64,000 bases of DNA, taken from Vibrio sinaloensis (lineage in GTDB: Bacteria; Pseudomonadota; Gammaproteobacteria; Enterobacterales; Vibrionaceae). A model generated the notes under the pieces. That model was not told where the DNA came from and ran no database searches. It was given only the letters and a program-made list of their open reading frames with translations. The stretch covers positions 2,728,001 to 2,792,000 of the forward strand of contig NZ_CP096199.1 in assembly GCF_023195835.1 (NCBI RefSeq), written 5' to 3'. Each line of letters starts with the position of its first letter. Positions within the stretch are counted from its first letter, which is position 1. Below, one piece after another: positions 26,880-36,916 of the stretch. The position numbers and the translations under genes were made by a program.

Positions 26880-28283
26880 TTAGTTTTGCACCACCTTTTT
26901 GGTTTGATCCATCAGGCCCAGCGCACCAAATCCAGTAATTACATCCAGATTGGTGGTCAGCCCACTCTGGTCACCACCGCCAATGTAGTTTTGCGGCATC
27001 TGCACTTGGAAGTTTTGCAAGTTATTGTAAAGCGAGTTTGCTACATCTCGATTCAACTCAGCCAAATAGACTTCACGGTTCGCACCCAGCGCCGCATACT
27101 TGGCTTTTAAGATTTCCGCTTCCGCACGACCTTTCTCCAAAATCGCTTTCGCTTCATACTCAGCAGACAAGGCGTTGGCTTTTTGAATCGCTAAGTTGGC
27201 TTCAGCGATTGCCAGCTCTTTCTCTTTGTCGACTTCGGCTAGGCGTTTGGTTTTCTCGACCTCTACGATTTCACGCTCAGCAATTTGCCGTGCGACTTCC
27301 ACCTCTTTTTGCTGTGAGATAATCGCTAGTTCCTTTTGACGCTGCGCATCCTGAACCTCGCGAGTGCGCTGAATCTCTTTGCGTAGCTGTTCAGTTTCGG
27401 CTTGGGCCTTCGACGTCTCTTGCTCCTGAATCGCGCGAATTCGGTCTGCAACTAGACGTTTCTTATCCGCCAACAGCTGGTCGAGCTGTTTCTCAGGTTG
27501 AGGATCGCCGATGGTTACCTGCGTCACTTGAATCCCATATTGCTGCAGTGGATTGTCTTGACGCACTGGCTGCCCTGCATTATCGAGCACCGGAACCGTT
27601 TTCCACACCAGTTGGTTAGTTCGTTGCAATTGGTTGGCGTTCGACTGATCGACACCCACCGGCGCTAAGTCTAACTCTTCAACTTCGACCTGACGACGCT
27701 CAGTGGTATAGATACCATTACGTAGCTGGTCACCAAGCTTCGACTTAAACTGGTTCAAGCCGCCCTGGAAAAACTCTTCCCCAGTGTATTGGGTCGCGGT
27801 GATCACGGTGACGTTGCGGGCATTTTTAACCAGTAGCGCATCGATCAAGTTGCTGTTATTACGAAACTCGCGGTGCATTTTAATCATGGCTTGAGGATCG
27901 TTGCTCAACTTAAAGCGAAACGTGACAGGAATCTGGCCGATGTAGGTATCCGCAAAACGAACCTGCACCGGCTCCAAACGCTGATAGAAATCCTCACCTT
28001 TGCTGTTGCCAAATGACACCGTAATCACTTGATCGTACTTGGTAATCTTTGACAGAAACGGCATACGAAAGTGAATGCCAGGCTCGGTAAACACATCCAG
28101 TTCACCGGTAATATTATTTTGGTGTACATAGCTATAGCCCGCATCAGTCATTAATACTGAGCTATTCACTGTTAACCCTAATGCAAGCAGCGGAACACCA
28201 TATACCGCGGCACGCAGAGTGCGGTGAAGAGTCTGACGTCGTTTCTCCACCTTCGAGCTTTGTCCTAAGCCAAGATCATTCAT
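26880..28283 (-). CDS. SPFH/prohibitin-family membrane protein
   Basis: This 467-residue protein has a single N-terminal membrane helix (about 27-47), an SPFH domain (about 50-250) and a long charged coiled coil (about 280-400) rich in Glu, Lys and Ala. Such proteins form large ring or cage assemblies in the inner membrane and often regulate proteases, as HflKC does for FtsH. The ATG at 28283 is chosen because GGAG lies 8 bases upstream; 17 more residues in frame have no ribosome binding site. It stands alone between frd and hslVU. Its role is unknown. Confidence 0.85.
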   Translation of the reverse strand: MNDLGLGQSSKVEKRRQTLHRTLRAAVYGVPLLALGLTVNSSVLMTDAGYSYVHQNNITGELDVFTEPGIHFRMPFLSKITKYDQVITVSFGNSKGEDFYQRLEPVQVRFADTYIGQIPVTFRFKLSNDPQAMIKMHREFRNNSNLIDALLVKNARNVTVITATQYTGEEFFQGGLNQFKSKLGDQLRNGIYTTERRQVEVEELDLAPVGVDQSNANQLQRTNQLVWKTVPVLDNAGQPVRQDNPLQQYGIQVTQVTIGDPQPEKQLDQLLADKKRLVADRIRAIQEQETSKAQAETEQLRKEIQRTREVQDAQRQKELAIISQQKEVEVARQIAEREIVEVEKTKRLAEVDKEKELAIAEANLAIQKANALSAEYEAKAILEKGRAEAEILKAKYAALGANREVYLAELNRDVANSLYNNLQNFQVQMPQNYIGGGDQSGLTTNLDVITGFGALGLMDQTKKVVQN

Positions 28284-28464
28284 TATTTTTCTCCATTTAA
28301 TGTTGATTGAGTTACATAAACCATTCAAAAACAAGATGTTGCTAGTAACTCCTCAACACCGACAAATGTAACAAAATATGAGAGAAAGGAATAATCGAAA
28401 GATTGATTAAATTTGTGAATTATTTCCGAATAATTCACATCGGCAATAAAAAGAGACCAAGATC

Positions 28465-28494
28465 AACAAAGCCGACCCTAAGGTCGGCTTTGTG
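28465..28494 (-). terminator. hslVU terminator
   Basis: ACAAAGCCGACC/GGTCGGCTTTGT (28466-28477, 28482-28493) with a 4-nt loop. The downstream side on the minus strand is T-rich further on. Confidence 0.75.
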
Positions 28495-28517
28495 ATTCAA
28501 GCATAGGATGCGATTAC

Positions 28518-29852
28518 TTATAGGATGAAGCGACTGAGATCTTCATCTTCAACAAACTCACCAAGACGTGACTTCACATAGTCAGCATCAATGACCAGCT
28601 TAGTACCCGACTTGTCGGTGGCTTCGAATGAAATCTCATCCATTAGTCGCTCCATCACCGTGTGTAAACGACGCGCACCAATGTTTTCTGTGGTTTCATT
28701 CACCGTCCAAGCGGCTTCAGCAATTTGGGTAATGCCTTCTTCGGTGAACTCGATATCGACCTGCTCGGTTTTCATCAGCGCAATGTACTGCTCCGTCAGC
28801 GACGCTTTTGGCTCAGTAAGAATGCGCTTAAAGTCATGGCTTGATAGCGCTTCTAGCTCAACGCGGATTGGCAAACGACCTTGCAACTCAGGGATCAAGT
28901 CAGATGGTTTCGCTACTTGGAAAGCGCCAGAAGCAACAAACAGAATGTGGTCAGTTTTAACCATGCCATGCTTAGTCGACACTGTGCTGCCTTCAATCAA
29001 AGGGAGCAGATCACGTTGCACCCCTTCACGCGAAACATCAGGGCCCGAGCTCTCACCACGCTTACAAATCTTGTCGATCTCATCGATAAAGACGATACCG
29101 TTGTTCTCAACATTGTAGATGGCTTGCTCTTTTAGCTCTTCTTGATTGACCAGTTTCGCTGCTTCTTCTTCAGTAAGCGCTTTGAAGGCATCTTTGATCT
29201 TCAGCTTGCGTTTTTTCTTGGTATCGCCCGCTAGGTTTTGGAACATGCCTTGCAGCTGATTGGTCATCTCTTCCATGCCAGGAGGCGCCATGATTTCAAC
29301 ACCCATCTGCGGTGCCGCGATATCAATTTCAATTTCTTTATCGTCGAGTTTGCCTTCACGTAATTTCTTACGGAAGATTTGACGTGTGTTGGATGCGCTT
29401 TCATCCTGCTGCTCATTTTGTCCCCAAGCGTCACGCGCAGGTGGCAATAGCGCATCGAGAATTCGTTCTTCCGCCTGCTCTTCAGCGCGGAACTTCACTT
29501 TCTCCATTGCCTGCTGATGGGTCATTTTTATCGCCACATCAGTCAGGTCGCGGATAATCGTCTCGACTTCCTTACCTACGTAACCCACTTCGGTAAACTT
29601 GGTGGCTTCAACTTTAATAAACGGAGCGTTGGCCAACTTTGCCAATCGACGTGCAATCTCAGTTTTACCGACACCGGTTGGGCCAATCATCAGAATATTT
29701 TTTGGGGTAACCTCAACGCGCAAGCTCTCTTCAAGCTGCATACGGCGCCAGCGGTTACGCAGCGCAATCGCGACCGAGCGCTTAGCCTTTTCCTGACCGA
29801 TAATATGGCGGTTAAGTTCGTGCACAATTTCACGAGGTGTCATTTCAGACAT
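28518..29852 (-). CDS. hslU: ATP-dependent protease ATPase subunit HslU
   Basis: HslU (ClpY) unfolds substrates and feeds them to the HslV peptidase in the cytoplasm. The 444-residue AAA+ protein has Walker A GPTGVGKT at 57-64, Walker B VFIDEIDK near residue 255, an inserted I domain (about 110-235) and the sensor-2 region [17 protein letters not shown]. The C-terminal tail ends LSRFIL, which docks into HslV. It begins 40 bp after hslV and shares its heat-shock promoter. Confidence 0.97.
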   Translation of the reverse strand: MSEMTPREIVHELNRHIIGQEKAKRSVAIALRNRWRRMQLEESLRVEVTPKNILMIGPTGVGKTEIARRLAKLANAPFIKVEATKFTEVGYVGKEVETIIRDLTDVAIKMTHQQAMEKVKFRAEEQAEERILDALLPPARDAWGQNEQQDESASNTRQIFRKKLREGKLDDKEIEIDIAAPQMGVEIMAPPGMEEMTNQLQGMFQNLAGDTKKKRKLKIKDAFKALTEEEAAKLVNQEELKEQAIYNVENNGIVFIDEIDKICKRGESSGPDVSREGVQRDLLPLIEGSTVSTKHGMVKTDHILFVASGAFQVAKPSDLIPELQGRLPIRVELEALSSHDFKRILTEPKASLTEQYIALMKTEQVDIEFTEEGITQIAEAAWTVNETTENIGARRLHTVMERLMDEISFEATDKSGTKLVIDADYVKSRLGEFVEDEDLSRFIL

Positions 29853-29892
29853 AGTTCAGTTCCTTAAGATTGGTTGGCCACTATCTTTGGTT

Positions 29893-30435
29893 TTACTCAG
29901 CATGCTCGGCAGAGGTTTCTAGTTCTTCAATAGTGTGATGATGGTTGGTGAAGACACAAATGTCACCAGCAATTTTGAGTGATTTTTCCGCGATTTCACG
30001 CGCATCTAAATCGGTATTTTCTAGCAGTGCGGTTGCCGCAGCTTGAGCGAAGTTGCCGCCAGAGCCAATCGCAATCAGATCGTTTTCAGGCTGCACTACG
30101 TCACCGTTACCGGTGATGATCAAAGAAGCGGTTTCATCGGCAACGGCCAGCAGCGCTTCCAATTTACGCAGAGCGCGGTCACTGCGCCAATCTTTTGCCA
30201 GTTCAACCGCTGCCTTGGTTAGGTGGCCTTGGTGCATTTGCAACTTGCTTTCAAAGCGCTCAAACAGAGTAAAAGCATCTGCGGTGCCACCAGCAAAGCC
30301 CGCTAGAACCTTGTTGTTATAGAGGCGACGCACTTTGCGCGCATTGCCCTTCATTACTGTGTTACCTAGCGATACTTGTCCATCACCAGCGATGACGACT
30401 TTGTTATTACGACGTACGGATACAATGGTAGTCAC
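29893..30435 (-). CDS. hslV: ATP-dependent protease peptidase subunit HslV
   Basis: HslV (ClpQ) is a proteasome-like threonine peptidase that forms a double hexamer with HslU. The 180-residue product starts (M)[31 protein letters not shown]; the threonine after the initiator is the nucleophile. The start is GTG at 30435. A longer open frame to 30504 would cross the promoter and bury the catalytic threonine, so it is rejected. GAGG precedes the GTG. Confidence 0.96.
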   Translation of the reverse strand: MTTIVSVRRNNKVVIAGDGQVSLGNTVMKGNARKVRRLYNNKVLAGFAGGTADAFTLFERFESKLQMHQGHLTKAAVELAKDWRSDRALRKLEALLAVADETASLIITGNGDVVQPENDLIAIGSGGNFAQAAATALLENTDLDAREIAEKSLKIAGDICVFTNHHHTIEELETSAEHAE

Positions 30436-30476
30436 GAGTAGGGCCTCATAATTTTTTTCATTCAGTGATAGAAACA

Positions 30477-30505
30477 ATATGAGGTTGAAGATTTGCGAAT
30501 TCAAG
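30477..30505 (-). promoter_or_regulatory. Sigma-32-type heat-shock promoter of hslVU
   Basis: On the minus strand CTTGAA (30500-30505) and CCTCATAT (30477-30484) are 15 bp apart, close to the sigma-32 consensus CTTGAAA and CCCCATNT. It lies about 42 bases before the GTG and fits the known heat-shock control of hslVU. Confidence 0.75.
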
Positions 30506-30531
30506 GGTAAACCCAGCGGAGAAACACCACC

Positions 30532-30559
30532 AAAAAAAACGAACCCATTCGGGTTCGTT
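30532..30559 (-). terminator. ftsN terminator
   Basis: AACGAACCC/GGGTTCGTT (30538-30546, 30551-30559) with a 4-nt loop is followed on the minus strand by eight Ts. Confidence 0.9.
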
Positions 30560-30570
30560 ATTGCAGGGTT

Positions 30571-31119
30571 TTATTGCGCCTCTTTCCAAATCGCGCACGG
30601 CTCTATCTTGGCTCGCTGCAATTTGTGCTTGTCGCGTTCGGCGTCGCGCTTAAACTTGTAGGGCCCCAGCACCACGCGATACCAACTGCTGTCTTCTTTC
30701 TTACGAATCTTGCTGTTAATACCTTGGAACGCGATATCGAGCTTACGCGCTTCGGCATCTTTGGCGTTCTTGAAGGCACCACACTGCATGATATAAGGAA
30801 TTTCCGACACCACTTGTTCTTTGGCTTGCACTTCCACTTCTCGACTCGGTAGCGACTCGACGTAATCCCACTTTTCTTCAGGCGGTGGCGGTAAGGCAGT
30901 TTGAGGTTTTGGCTTCGGCTGAGGTTTCGCCGGCTGAGCAACAGGTGTCGGTGGCTCCGGATCTTGACTCAGCAAATACAGTCCATAGCCAAAAGCAGCC
31001 ACCAAGGTCACGGCCAGTAGGCCACTGCGCCATGGTTTACCTCGTGCTGGGGTTTTCTTTTTGGTGGGCTTGCGGCTATTGGTGCCACGCCCTCTTTTTA
31101 CGTAATCTCGATTGGCCAC
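30571..31119 (-). CDS. ftsN: Cell division protein FtsN (SPOR domain)
   Basis: FtsN is a bitopic inner-membrane protein that triggers septal peptidoglycan synthesis. The 182-residue product has a basic cytoplasmic tail (1-31, with the FtsA-binding style RDYVKRG start), one helix (32-50), a proline-rich linker and a SPOR domain (about 103-180) that binds denuded glycan. It is much shorter than E. coli FtsN (319 residues) because the periplasmic linker is reduced. Gene order hslUV-ftsN-cytR-priA supports the assignment. Confidence 0.92.
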   Translation of the reverse strand: MANRDYVKRGRGTNSRKPTKKKTPARGKPWRSGLLAVTLVAAFGYGLYLLSQDPEPPTPVAQPAKPQPKPKPQTALPPPPEEKWDYVESLPSREVEVQAKEQVVSEIPYIMQCGAFKNAKDAEARKLDIAFQGINSKIRKKEDSSWYRVVLGPYKFKRDAERDKHKLQRAKIEPCAIWKEAQ

Positions 31120-31198
31120 GACAGAATATCAATGAAATTAATGTCAATTGAGCGATATGTTAAAGCAGATTGCGACGTGAGAACAGTATTGAAATGGA

Positions 31199-31221
31199 AG
31201 CGGCGCATCAAAATGCGCCGC
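31199..31221 (-). terminator. Possible cytR terminator
   Basis: GCGGCGCAT/ATGCGCCGC (31200-31208, 31213-31221) is a strong stem, but there is only a weak T run on the minus strand. Confidence 0.5.
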
Positions 31222-31237
31222 CCAATTCTAAACTCTT

Positions 31238-32245
31238 TTATATCACGCGTGGTGGCGCGGCACTGTCGCGAACCACGAGTGTGGTTTCAAGCAAACGCGA
31301 GCCAGCTCGTACGTCATGACCACGCAGCAGTTCTAGCATCATCAGCATAGCTTGACGGCCAATCTCGTAACGAGGCTGAGAAATCGTCGTTAACGGTGGA
31401 TCGCAGTACTGAGCGAACTGAATATCGTCGAAGCCAACAACAGACAAGTCTTGAGGCACTCGGATGCCAAGCTTTTTCGCTTCTTGAATCGCACCGATCG
31501 CCATCGCGTCGTTGTGGCAGAACACAGCGGTCGGCGGCTCAGGCAACGACAGTAATTGACGTACCGCTCGCGCACCCGATTCAAAGCTGAAATCGCCAAA
31601 TGCACGATAGTTAGGGTTCATCGTCACTCCGGCTCGGCGCAGCGCTTGCTGGTACCCCTGCTGACGGAAATGACACAGAGCCGCGGACTGTGGTCCAGAT
31701 ATCTCGGCGATGCGCTTATGCCCCATTTGAGTGAGGTAGTTGACCGCTTCAAAAGCAGAGGTCAAGTTGTCGATATGCACCGTAGGAAGCTCCAGCTCAG
31801 GCGCATATTCACACGCCATCACCATAGGCGGTAAGTTTTTCTGCTCGGGTTTGCTGACATCAAACGGCAAATCTGTACCGAGCAGTAACATGCCATCGGC
31901 TTGCTTGGTGAATACAAGGTTGACGAACGAGCTCTCGCGCTTTTTCTGCTGACCACTATCGCCTAGTAGTACAATGTAGCCATGCTCCATCGCCGCGTCT
32001 TCGATGCCGCGAATGATTTCAGTGTAATAAGGGTCACAGATATCAGGAATGATCGCGATGATCGTTTTGGATTCGTTGCGGCGCAGATTCCTTGCCAACG
32101 AATTTGGTGAATATCCAGCTTCTAAAACAGCGTCTTCTACTCGTTTTCTCGTCGCTGATGATACTTTTTCCGGATTCATTAGCGCACGCGAAACCGTCGC
32201 TGTCGAAACTCCCGCAAGCTGGGCAACATCCTTCATTGTCGCCAT
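31238..32245 (-). CDS. cytR: LacI-family repressor CytR
   Basis: CytR represses nucleoside uptake and catabolism genes together with CRP, and is relieved by cytidine. The 335-residue protein has the LacI-type helix-turn-helix MKDVAQLAGVSTATVSRALMNPEKVS (about 4-29), followed by the hinge LARNLRR and a periplasmic-binding-protein-like effector domain. The assignment relies on the conserved priA-cytR-ftsN order as well as sequence; in vibrios CytR also affects competence and biofilm. Confidence 0.93.
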   Translation of the reverse strand: MATMKDVAQLAGVSTATVSRALMNPEKVSSATRKRVEDAVLEAGYSPNSLARNLRRNESKTIIAIIPDICDPYYTEIIRGIEDAAMEHGYIVLLGDSGQQKKRESSFVNLVFTKQADGMLLLGTDLPFDVSKPEQKNLPPMVMACEYAPELELPTVHIDNLTSAFEAVNYLTQMGHKRIAEISGPQSAALCHFRQQGYQQALRRAGVTMNPNYRAFGDFSFESGARAVRQLLSLPEPPTAVFCHNDAMAIGAIQEAKKLGIRVPQDLSVVGFDDIQFAQYCDPPLTTISQPRYEIGRQAMLMMLELLRGHDVRAGSRLLETTLVVRDSAAPPRVI

Positions 32246-32379
32246 AGTGTACTAACCTCTTAAATATTCCAATCTGGTAGCCAATGCCACCTAAGCCTCT
32301 AGATAAAACATCATGCCGTCAGTGCAAAAACAGCGGCACGAACTCGCAGGCTAAAACCTATCTTCTAATTACTTGCATT

Positions 32380-32432
32380 AAGCAATCGTTTAACTTGCAA
32401 AGTATGATGTGAAAACAACGCATTGCAACTCA
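32380..32432 (-). promoter_or_regulatory. cytR upstream sites (CRP- and LacI-type motifs)
   Basis: TGTGAAAACAACGCAT at 32408-32423 keeps one good CRP half. GCATTGCAAC at 32420-32429 read inversely gives GTTGCAATGC, near the CytR octamer GTTGCATT. A LacI-type core AGCAATCGTTTAAC lies at 32381-32394. Together they suggest CRP and autoregulation, but each match is partial. No gene is visible in 32246-32595. Confidence 0.3.
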
Positions 32433-32595
32433 CCTAGTGTATTCATTTCACAACACAAAGTTACGGGAGATTTAACAAAATCAGCAGTCAGTAGGCGATC
32501 TTCATCACAAATAAATGAAAAAAACGTGAATAGGGAACGCCGTAGTTATGATAAAGGCTGGCGATGACCATTTATGCCATCCATTGCGTAAGCCG

Positions 32596-34797
32596 TTAAC
32601 TCAAGTCTTGCGGCTCGATATCGAGTGTCCAACGCACCTTTTTGGCGTGGGGCAACAGCGCAATGGCGGGCTTTGCACTGGTCAGTAGCTTTTGCATCAC
32701 AGGACGACTTTCGGTCTGTAATAATAGCTGCCAACGGAACTTTCCGGCGCGTTTGGCTAGCGGCGCGGGCGTCGGGCCTAACACTTGGCATCCCTGCTCA
32801 AACAGGGGGTGTGATTCCAAAGTATGACGAACTTGGCGCAAGAACGTTTCCACCAGCTCCGACTGATTGGCCTCGGCGCGAAACAAGGTCAGAAAAGAGA
32901 AAGGGGGTAACTGCGCCACTTTGCGCTCTTGCAGCGCGGTTTCGGCAAAGTAATGGTAACTCTTATTCAGCAGCGCTTGCAGCAAACTATGCTCGGGGTG
33001 GTGGGTTTGTAAAATCACCTCGCCCGGCTTGCTGGCACGGCCTGCACGACCCGCGACCTGAATAAACAGCTGTGCCAAGCGTTCAGAGGCACGAAAATCG
33101 CTACTATACAGTGAGCCGTCCACATCCAGCAGCGCCACTAATGTCACATCAGGAAAATGGTGGCCCTTGGCTAACATTTGAGTGCCGATCAGGATCTGAT
33201 ACTCACCACGACGAATCGACTCCAACGCACTTTCCAGGCTGCCTTTGCGCCGGGTGCTGTCACGGTCAATACGTATGGTTCGGTAATCAGGAAATAGCTC
33301 GGCTAATTGGGTCTCAAGCTGCTCGGTCCCCACGCCAACGGTGACTAAATGGGTCGAGCCGCACCCTTGGCATTGATGAATAATGGGTTGCTGTGAACCG
33401 CAGTGATGGCAACGGATCTCGTTACTATGTTGATGATAAGTGTAATAGGCATCGCAGCGCTTACATTCAGCAATCCAGCCACAGTCATGGCACATTAATG
33501 CCGGTGAAAAACCGCGCCGATTGAGAAACAGCATCACCTGATTGCCGGCATTGAGGTGTTTACGCATCTCAGCAATCAAAGGGGCCGATAAGCCGCTTTC
33601 GAGATAGAGCCCTTTAACATCAAGCACTTTATTGGTGGTTGCGGTCGCATTGCCTGCGCGCGCACTCAGCACCAAATGGTGGTACTTGCCAGCCAGCGCA
33701 TTATATAAAGTCTCAAGGGCTGGAGTGGCAGAGCCGAGCACTATTGGGATCTGCTCTTTACTGGCACGCATCACCGCAACATCACGAGCATGGTAGCGCA
33801 AACTGTCTTGTTGCTTGTATGAAGCGTCATGCTCTTCATCGACAATAATGATGCCTAGCTTGGCAAATGGCGTCAGTAACGCCGAGCGAGTACCAATCAC
33901 GATACCCGCGGCCTTGTCTCGAGCGCTAAGCCAAGCGTTTAAACGCTCCGTATCATTCAATCCTGAATGGATCACCTCGACCGGGACATTAAAGCGCTTT
34001 TTAAATCGATTGATGGTTTGTGGCGTTAAGCCGATTTCTGGCACCAATACTAGCGCTTGTTCGCCTTTCTCGAGTACGGGCTTAATCAGGTTAAGGTAGA
34101 CTTCGGTTTTGCCCGAGCCGGTTACCCCTTCCAGCAGATAACAAGCAAACCCGTCATTGCTATTAACTGTCGCAATCGCCACCGCCTGCTCGGCATTGAG
34201 TTTGGGCTTATCTACCGCCGCTTCAATATCATGAGGCCATTGACCGAGCTCTGGCTTTTTCTCAACGGATTCAATCCAACCTTTCTCGACCAAGGTTTTC
34301 AGCACCGATGAGCTTATCTCCTGATCAAGCATGGCTTGATGCGCCACTGGCCCGCCTTCGAGCATATGCATCACTTTAGCCTGTTTCACCGCTCGGCCAA
34401 ATCCCTGCATCAGTTGATCGCGGCCCTGACGAGTTAATTGCCAAGAGACTAAAGTGGCAAAGTCCGCCGGCTTTCCTTTGCGCAGCGCACTCGGCATGGC
34501 ATTAAAAAGCGTATCTCCCAGCGGGTATTGATAATAAAGGCTGCACCACTGTAATAACTGGTAGAGTTTTTGCGGCCATACGGGCTGGTTGTCGAGGACT
34601 TGTTGAATGGGTTTGAGCTTGCTCTGATCAAACTGCGATTCATGAGTCAGTGCCGTGACCACCCCAACCAAGGTTTGACGACCAAATGGTACAGAGACCC
34701 GTCCCCCTATAATGGGAAACAGGTGACTGGGTATCAGATAGTCAAATTGTTTATCGAGTGGCACAGGCAGCGCAACTCGAGCAATCGTTGGGCGCAT
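32596..34797 (-). CDS. priA: Primosomal replication protein N' (PriA helicase)
   Basis: PriA recognises stalled forks and D-loops, unwinds the lagging arm and restarts replication with PriB and DnaT. The 733-residue protein has the 3'-DNA-binding N-terminal domain, Walker A GVTGSGKTE near residue 225, the DEEHD Walker B, the helicase motif GSATPALET and an eight-cysteine double zinc site (CHDCGWIAECKRC, CHHCGS, CQGCGS; about 435-480). The ATG at 34797 is used; an upstream TTG has no ribosome binding site. It diverges from rpmE. Confidence 0.96.
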   Translation of the reverse strand: MRPTIARVALPVPLDKQFDYLIPSHLFPIIGGRVSVPFGRQTLVGVVTALTHESQFDQSKLKPIQQVLDNQPVWPQKLYQLLQWCSLYYQYPLGDTLFNAMPSALRKGKPADFATLVSWQLTRQGRDQLMQGFGRAVKQAKVMHMLEGGPVAHQAMLDQEISSSVLKTLVEKGWIESVEKKPELGQWPHDIEAAVDKPKLNAEQAVAIATVNSNDGFACYLLEGVTGSGKTEVYLNLIKPVLEKGEQALVLVPEIGLTPQTINRFKKRFNVPVEVIHSGLNDTERLNAWLSARDKAAGIVIGTRSALLTPFAKLGIIIVDEEHDASYKQQDSLRYHARDVAVMRASKEQIPIVLGSATPALETLYNALAGKYHHLVLSARAGNATATTNKVLDVKGLYLESGLSAPLIAEMRKHLNAGNQVMLFLNRRGFSPALMCHDCGWIAECKRCDAYYTYHQHSNEIRCHHCGSQQPIIHQCQGCGSTHLVTVGVGTEQLETQLAELFPDYRTIRIDRDSTRRKGSLESALESIRRGEYQILIGTQMLAKGHHFPDVTLVALLDVDGSLYSSDFRASERLAQLFIQVAGRAGRASKPGEVILQTHHPEHSLLQALLNKSYHYFAETALQERKVAQLPPFSFLTLFRAEANQSELVETFLRQVRHTLESHPLFEQGCQVLGPTPAPLAKRAGKFRWQLLLQTESRPVMQKLLTSAKPAIALLPHAKKVRWTLDIEPQDLS

Positions 34798-35077
34798 AAT
34801 CGCTATCAAGCTCTTGGAGAGGTAACGTGGTTTAGTCTAAGGGAAAAGCCCCGCACAAGAAAGAGAGACAGTCAGATACTCCCCTCCCCCTTGCGGCTAA
34901 AAAAGTAGCAGTTTTCTTCGCTAACGGCTTGATCCCTGAGTCTCGATTCATTACTATATCGCGCCTTAGAGATATGGCTTGCCAACTGGCAGCGGTATCC
35001 AAGCAATTTTTATTAACTACGTGTGGTGTCCGGCTTAGCATCGGATAGCGACACGGCCTATATTCAGAGGTTCTCCC
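34798..35077. promoter_or_regulatory. priA-rpmE divergent region
   Basis: Both promoters should lie here. A GTGTCCGG..CGGATAGCGACAC structure at about 35026-35053 is a possible hairpin in the rpmE leader, which could be a site for L31 autoregulation. No gene is visible. Confidence 0.35.
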
Positions 35078-35296
35078 ATGAAAGCTGGTATCCACCCAGA
35101 GTACAAAGCAGTTAAAGCGACTTGTTCTTGCGGTAACTCTTTTGAGTTCAACTCAACGCTAGACAAAGATTCTATCCACCTAGACGTATGTGACAAATGT
35201 CACCCGTTCTACACTGGTAAGCAACGTATCGTTGATACAGGCGGCCGTGTTGATCGCTTCAACAAGCGTTTCGGTGCTCTATCAAGCAAGAAGTAA
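35078..35296 (+). CDS. rpmE: Ribosomal protein bL31 (zinc-binding form)
   Basis: L31 bridges the large and small ribosomal subunits. The 72-residue product keeps the zinc ligands CSCG (C16, C18) and CDKC (C37, C40), so it is the zinc (C+) type; vibrios often have a zinc-free paralogue for zinc starvation. The sequence [19 protein letters not shown] is typical. It has its own strong terminator. Confidence 0.97.
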   Translation: MKAGIHPEYKAVKATCSCGNSFEFNSTLDKDSIHLDVCDKCHPFYTGKQRIVDTGGRVDRFNKRFGALSSKK

Positions 35297-35320
35297 TCAC
35301 TGCTTAGATATCGAATCAAG

Positions 35321-35346
35321 AAAAGGACGCTCAGGCGTCCTTTTTT
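35321..35346 (+). terminator. rpmE terminator
   Basis: AAAAGGACGC/GCGTCCTTTT with loop TCAG and a T run. Confidence 0.92.
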
Positions 35347-35556
35347 GTTGCCTATAATCAGGTTATCTCGGCGTTATCAGTGCATTGTGTTACCAATGAC
35401 GGCAAGACCTAGCGATATCTCTTGATATCTGGTCTTATCAGCCTACTTTTACTACTTTTTATTGCTTCCGCTCGCATCCTGACCTATGCAGCTTGACTTA
35501 GTTACTCTAAAATGGGTTCCCCCTTTCCTTATAACTATTAACGAGTACCCACACCT

Positions 35557-36834
35557 ATGTCTGATGACAATCGTCAACCACTATCCCCTGAAGAACAATT
35601 TCGTCAACAAGCATTGGATTACCATGCCTACCCAACCCCAGGCAAAATTTCGGTCGAACTCACTACGCCGGCCGAGACAGCAAAAGATCTGGCTCTCGCC
35701 TACAGCCCAGGTGTAGCAGAACCTGTACGTGAAATCGCGCAAAACGTCGATAACGTTTATAAGTACACAGCAAAAGGCAACATGGTTGCGGTGATCTCTA
35801 ACGGTACCGCTATTCTTGGTTTAGGTAATCTAGGCCCAATGGCATCAAAGCCTGTGATGGAAGGTAAAGCACTGCTATTTAAGCGCTTTGCAGGTCTTGA
35901 TTCGATTGATATTGAAGTGAAACACCGCACTATCGAAGAGTTTGTCGATACCGTGGCAAACATTGCCGACACCTTTGGTGGTATCAACCTCGAAGATATC
36001 AAGGCACCTGACTGTTTTGAGATTGAAAAGCAGCTGATTGAGCGTTGTGATGTGCCGGTCTTCCACGACGATCAGCATGGTACCGCGATTGTCACCGCAG
36101 CAGGTATGCTCAATGCGATTGAGTTACAAGGAAAGAAACTGCAAGACGCAACTATCGTGTGTCTGGGGGCAGGTGCTGCGGCCGTCGCCTGTATGGAACT
36201 GCTGATCAAATGTGGCGCGATGCGCGAGAAAATTTACATGCTTGACCGCAAAGGCGTTATTCACACCCGTCGTGACGACCTAAATGAGTACAAGCAACTG
36301 TTTGCCAACAACACAGATAAACGTACGCTGGAAGATGTAATTGAAGGCGCTGACTTGTTCCTTGGCGTATCGGGGCCAAACCTGCTGTCTCCAGAAGCGC
36401 TGGCACTGATGGCATACAAGCCTGTGGTATTTGCTTGTTCAAACCCAGATCCAGAAATCAAGCCAGAGCTTGCTCAACAAGTTCGCCAAGACCTAATCAT
36501 GGGTACTGGTCGCAGTGATTACCCAAACCAAGTCAACAATGTACTCTGTTTCCCATTCATTTTCCGCGGCGCTCTGGATGTACGCGCCAGTGAAATTAAT
36601 GATGAGATGAAACTTGCCGCCGTTGAAGCGATTCGTCAACTAGCCAAAGAAGAGGTCCCGGCTGAAGTGCTCACTGCTGCGGGCATTGATAAGCTTTCTT
36701 TTGGTCCTGATTACATCATTCCTAAACCAATGGATCCGCGACTACTGCCTCGCGTGGCGAAAGCCGTGGCTCAAGCAGCAGTAGATTCTGGTGTTGCACG
36801 TATCGAAATGCCTGAAAACTACATGAGCGAGTAA
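35557..36834 (+). CDS. Malic enzyme (oxaloacetate-decarboxylating)
   Basis: Malic enzyme converts malate to pyruvate and CO2 with reduction of NAD(P). The 425-residue protein has the malic domain ([12 protein letters not shown] at about 48-59, and the tyrosine/lysine region [16 protein letters not shown]), [17 protein letters not shown] and the nucleotide fold [15 protein letters not shown]. It lacks the C-terminal phosphotransacetylase domain of E. coli MaeB, so it is the short form. NADP or NAD preference cannot be told safely by eye. A terminator follows. Confidence 0.92.
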   Translation: MSDDNRQPLSPEEQFRQQALDYHAYPTPGKISVELTTPAETAKDLALAYSPGVAEPVREIAQNVDNVYKYTAKGNMVAVISNGTAILGLGNLGPMASKPVMEGKALLFKRFAGLDSIDIEVKHRTIEEFVDTVANIADTFGGINLEDIKAPDCFEIEKQLIERCDVPVFHDDQHGTAIVTAAGMLNAIELQGKKLQDATIVCLGAGAAAVACMELLIKCGAMREKIYMLDRKGVIHTRRDDLNEYKQLFANNTDKRTLEDVIEGADLFLGVSGPNLLSPEALALMAYKPVVFACSNPDPEIKPELAQQVRQDLIMGTGRSDYPNQVNNVLCFPFIFRGALDVRASEINDEMKLAAVEAIRQLAKEEVPAEVLTAAGIDKLSFGPDYIIPKPMDPRLLPRVAKAVAQAAVDSGVARIEMPENYMSE

Positions 36835-36850
36835 GATACAAGTTGCAATA

Positions 36851-36882
36851 AAAACCGCTGTTTGATACAGCGGTTTTTTTTA
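36851..36882. terminator. Terminator between malic enzyme and metJ
   Basis: AAAACCGCTGT/ACAGCGGTTTT with a 5-nt loop and eight Ts on the plus strand. It lies between converging genes and may serve both. Confidence 0.9.
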
Positions 36883-36916
36883 TTAGGCGCTAAGCGAAAA
36901 ATTAGGTGCAAGGGTT

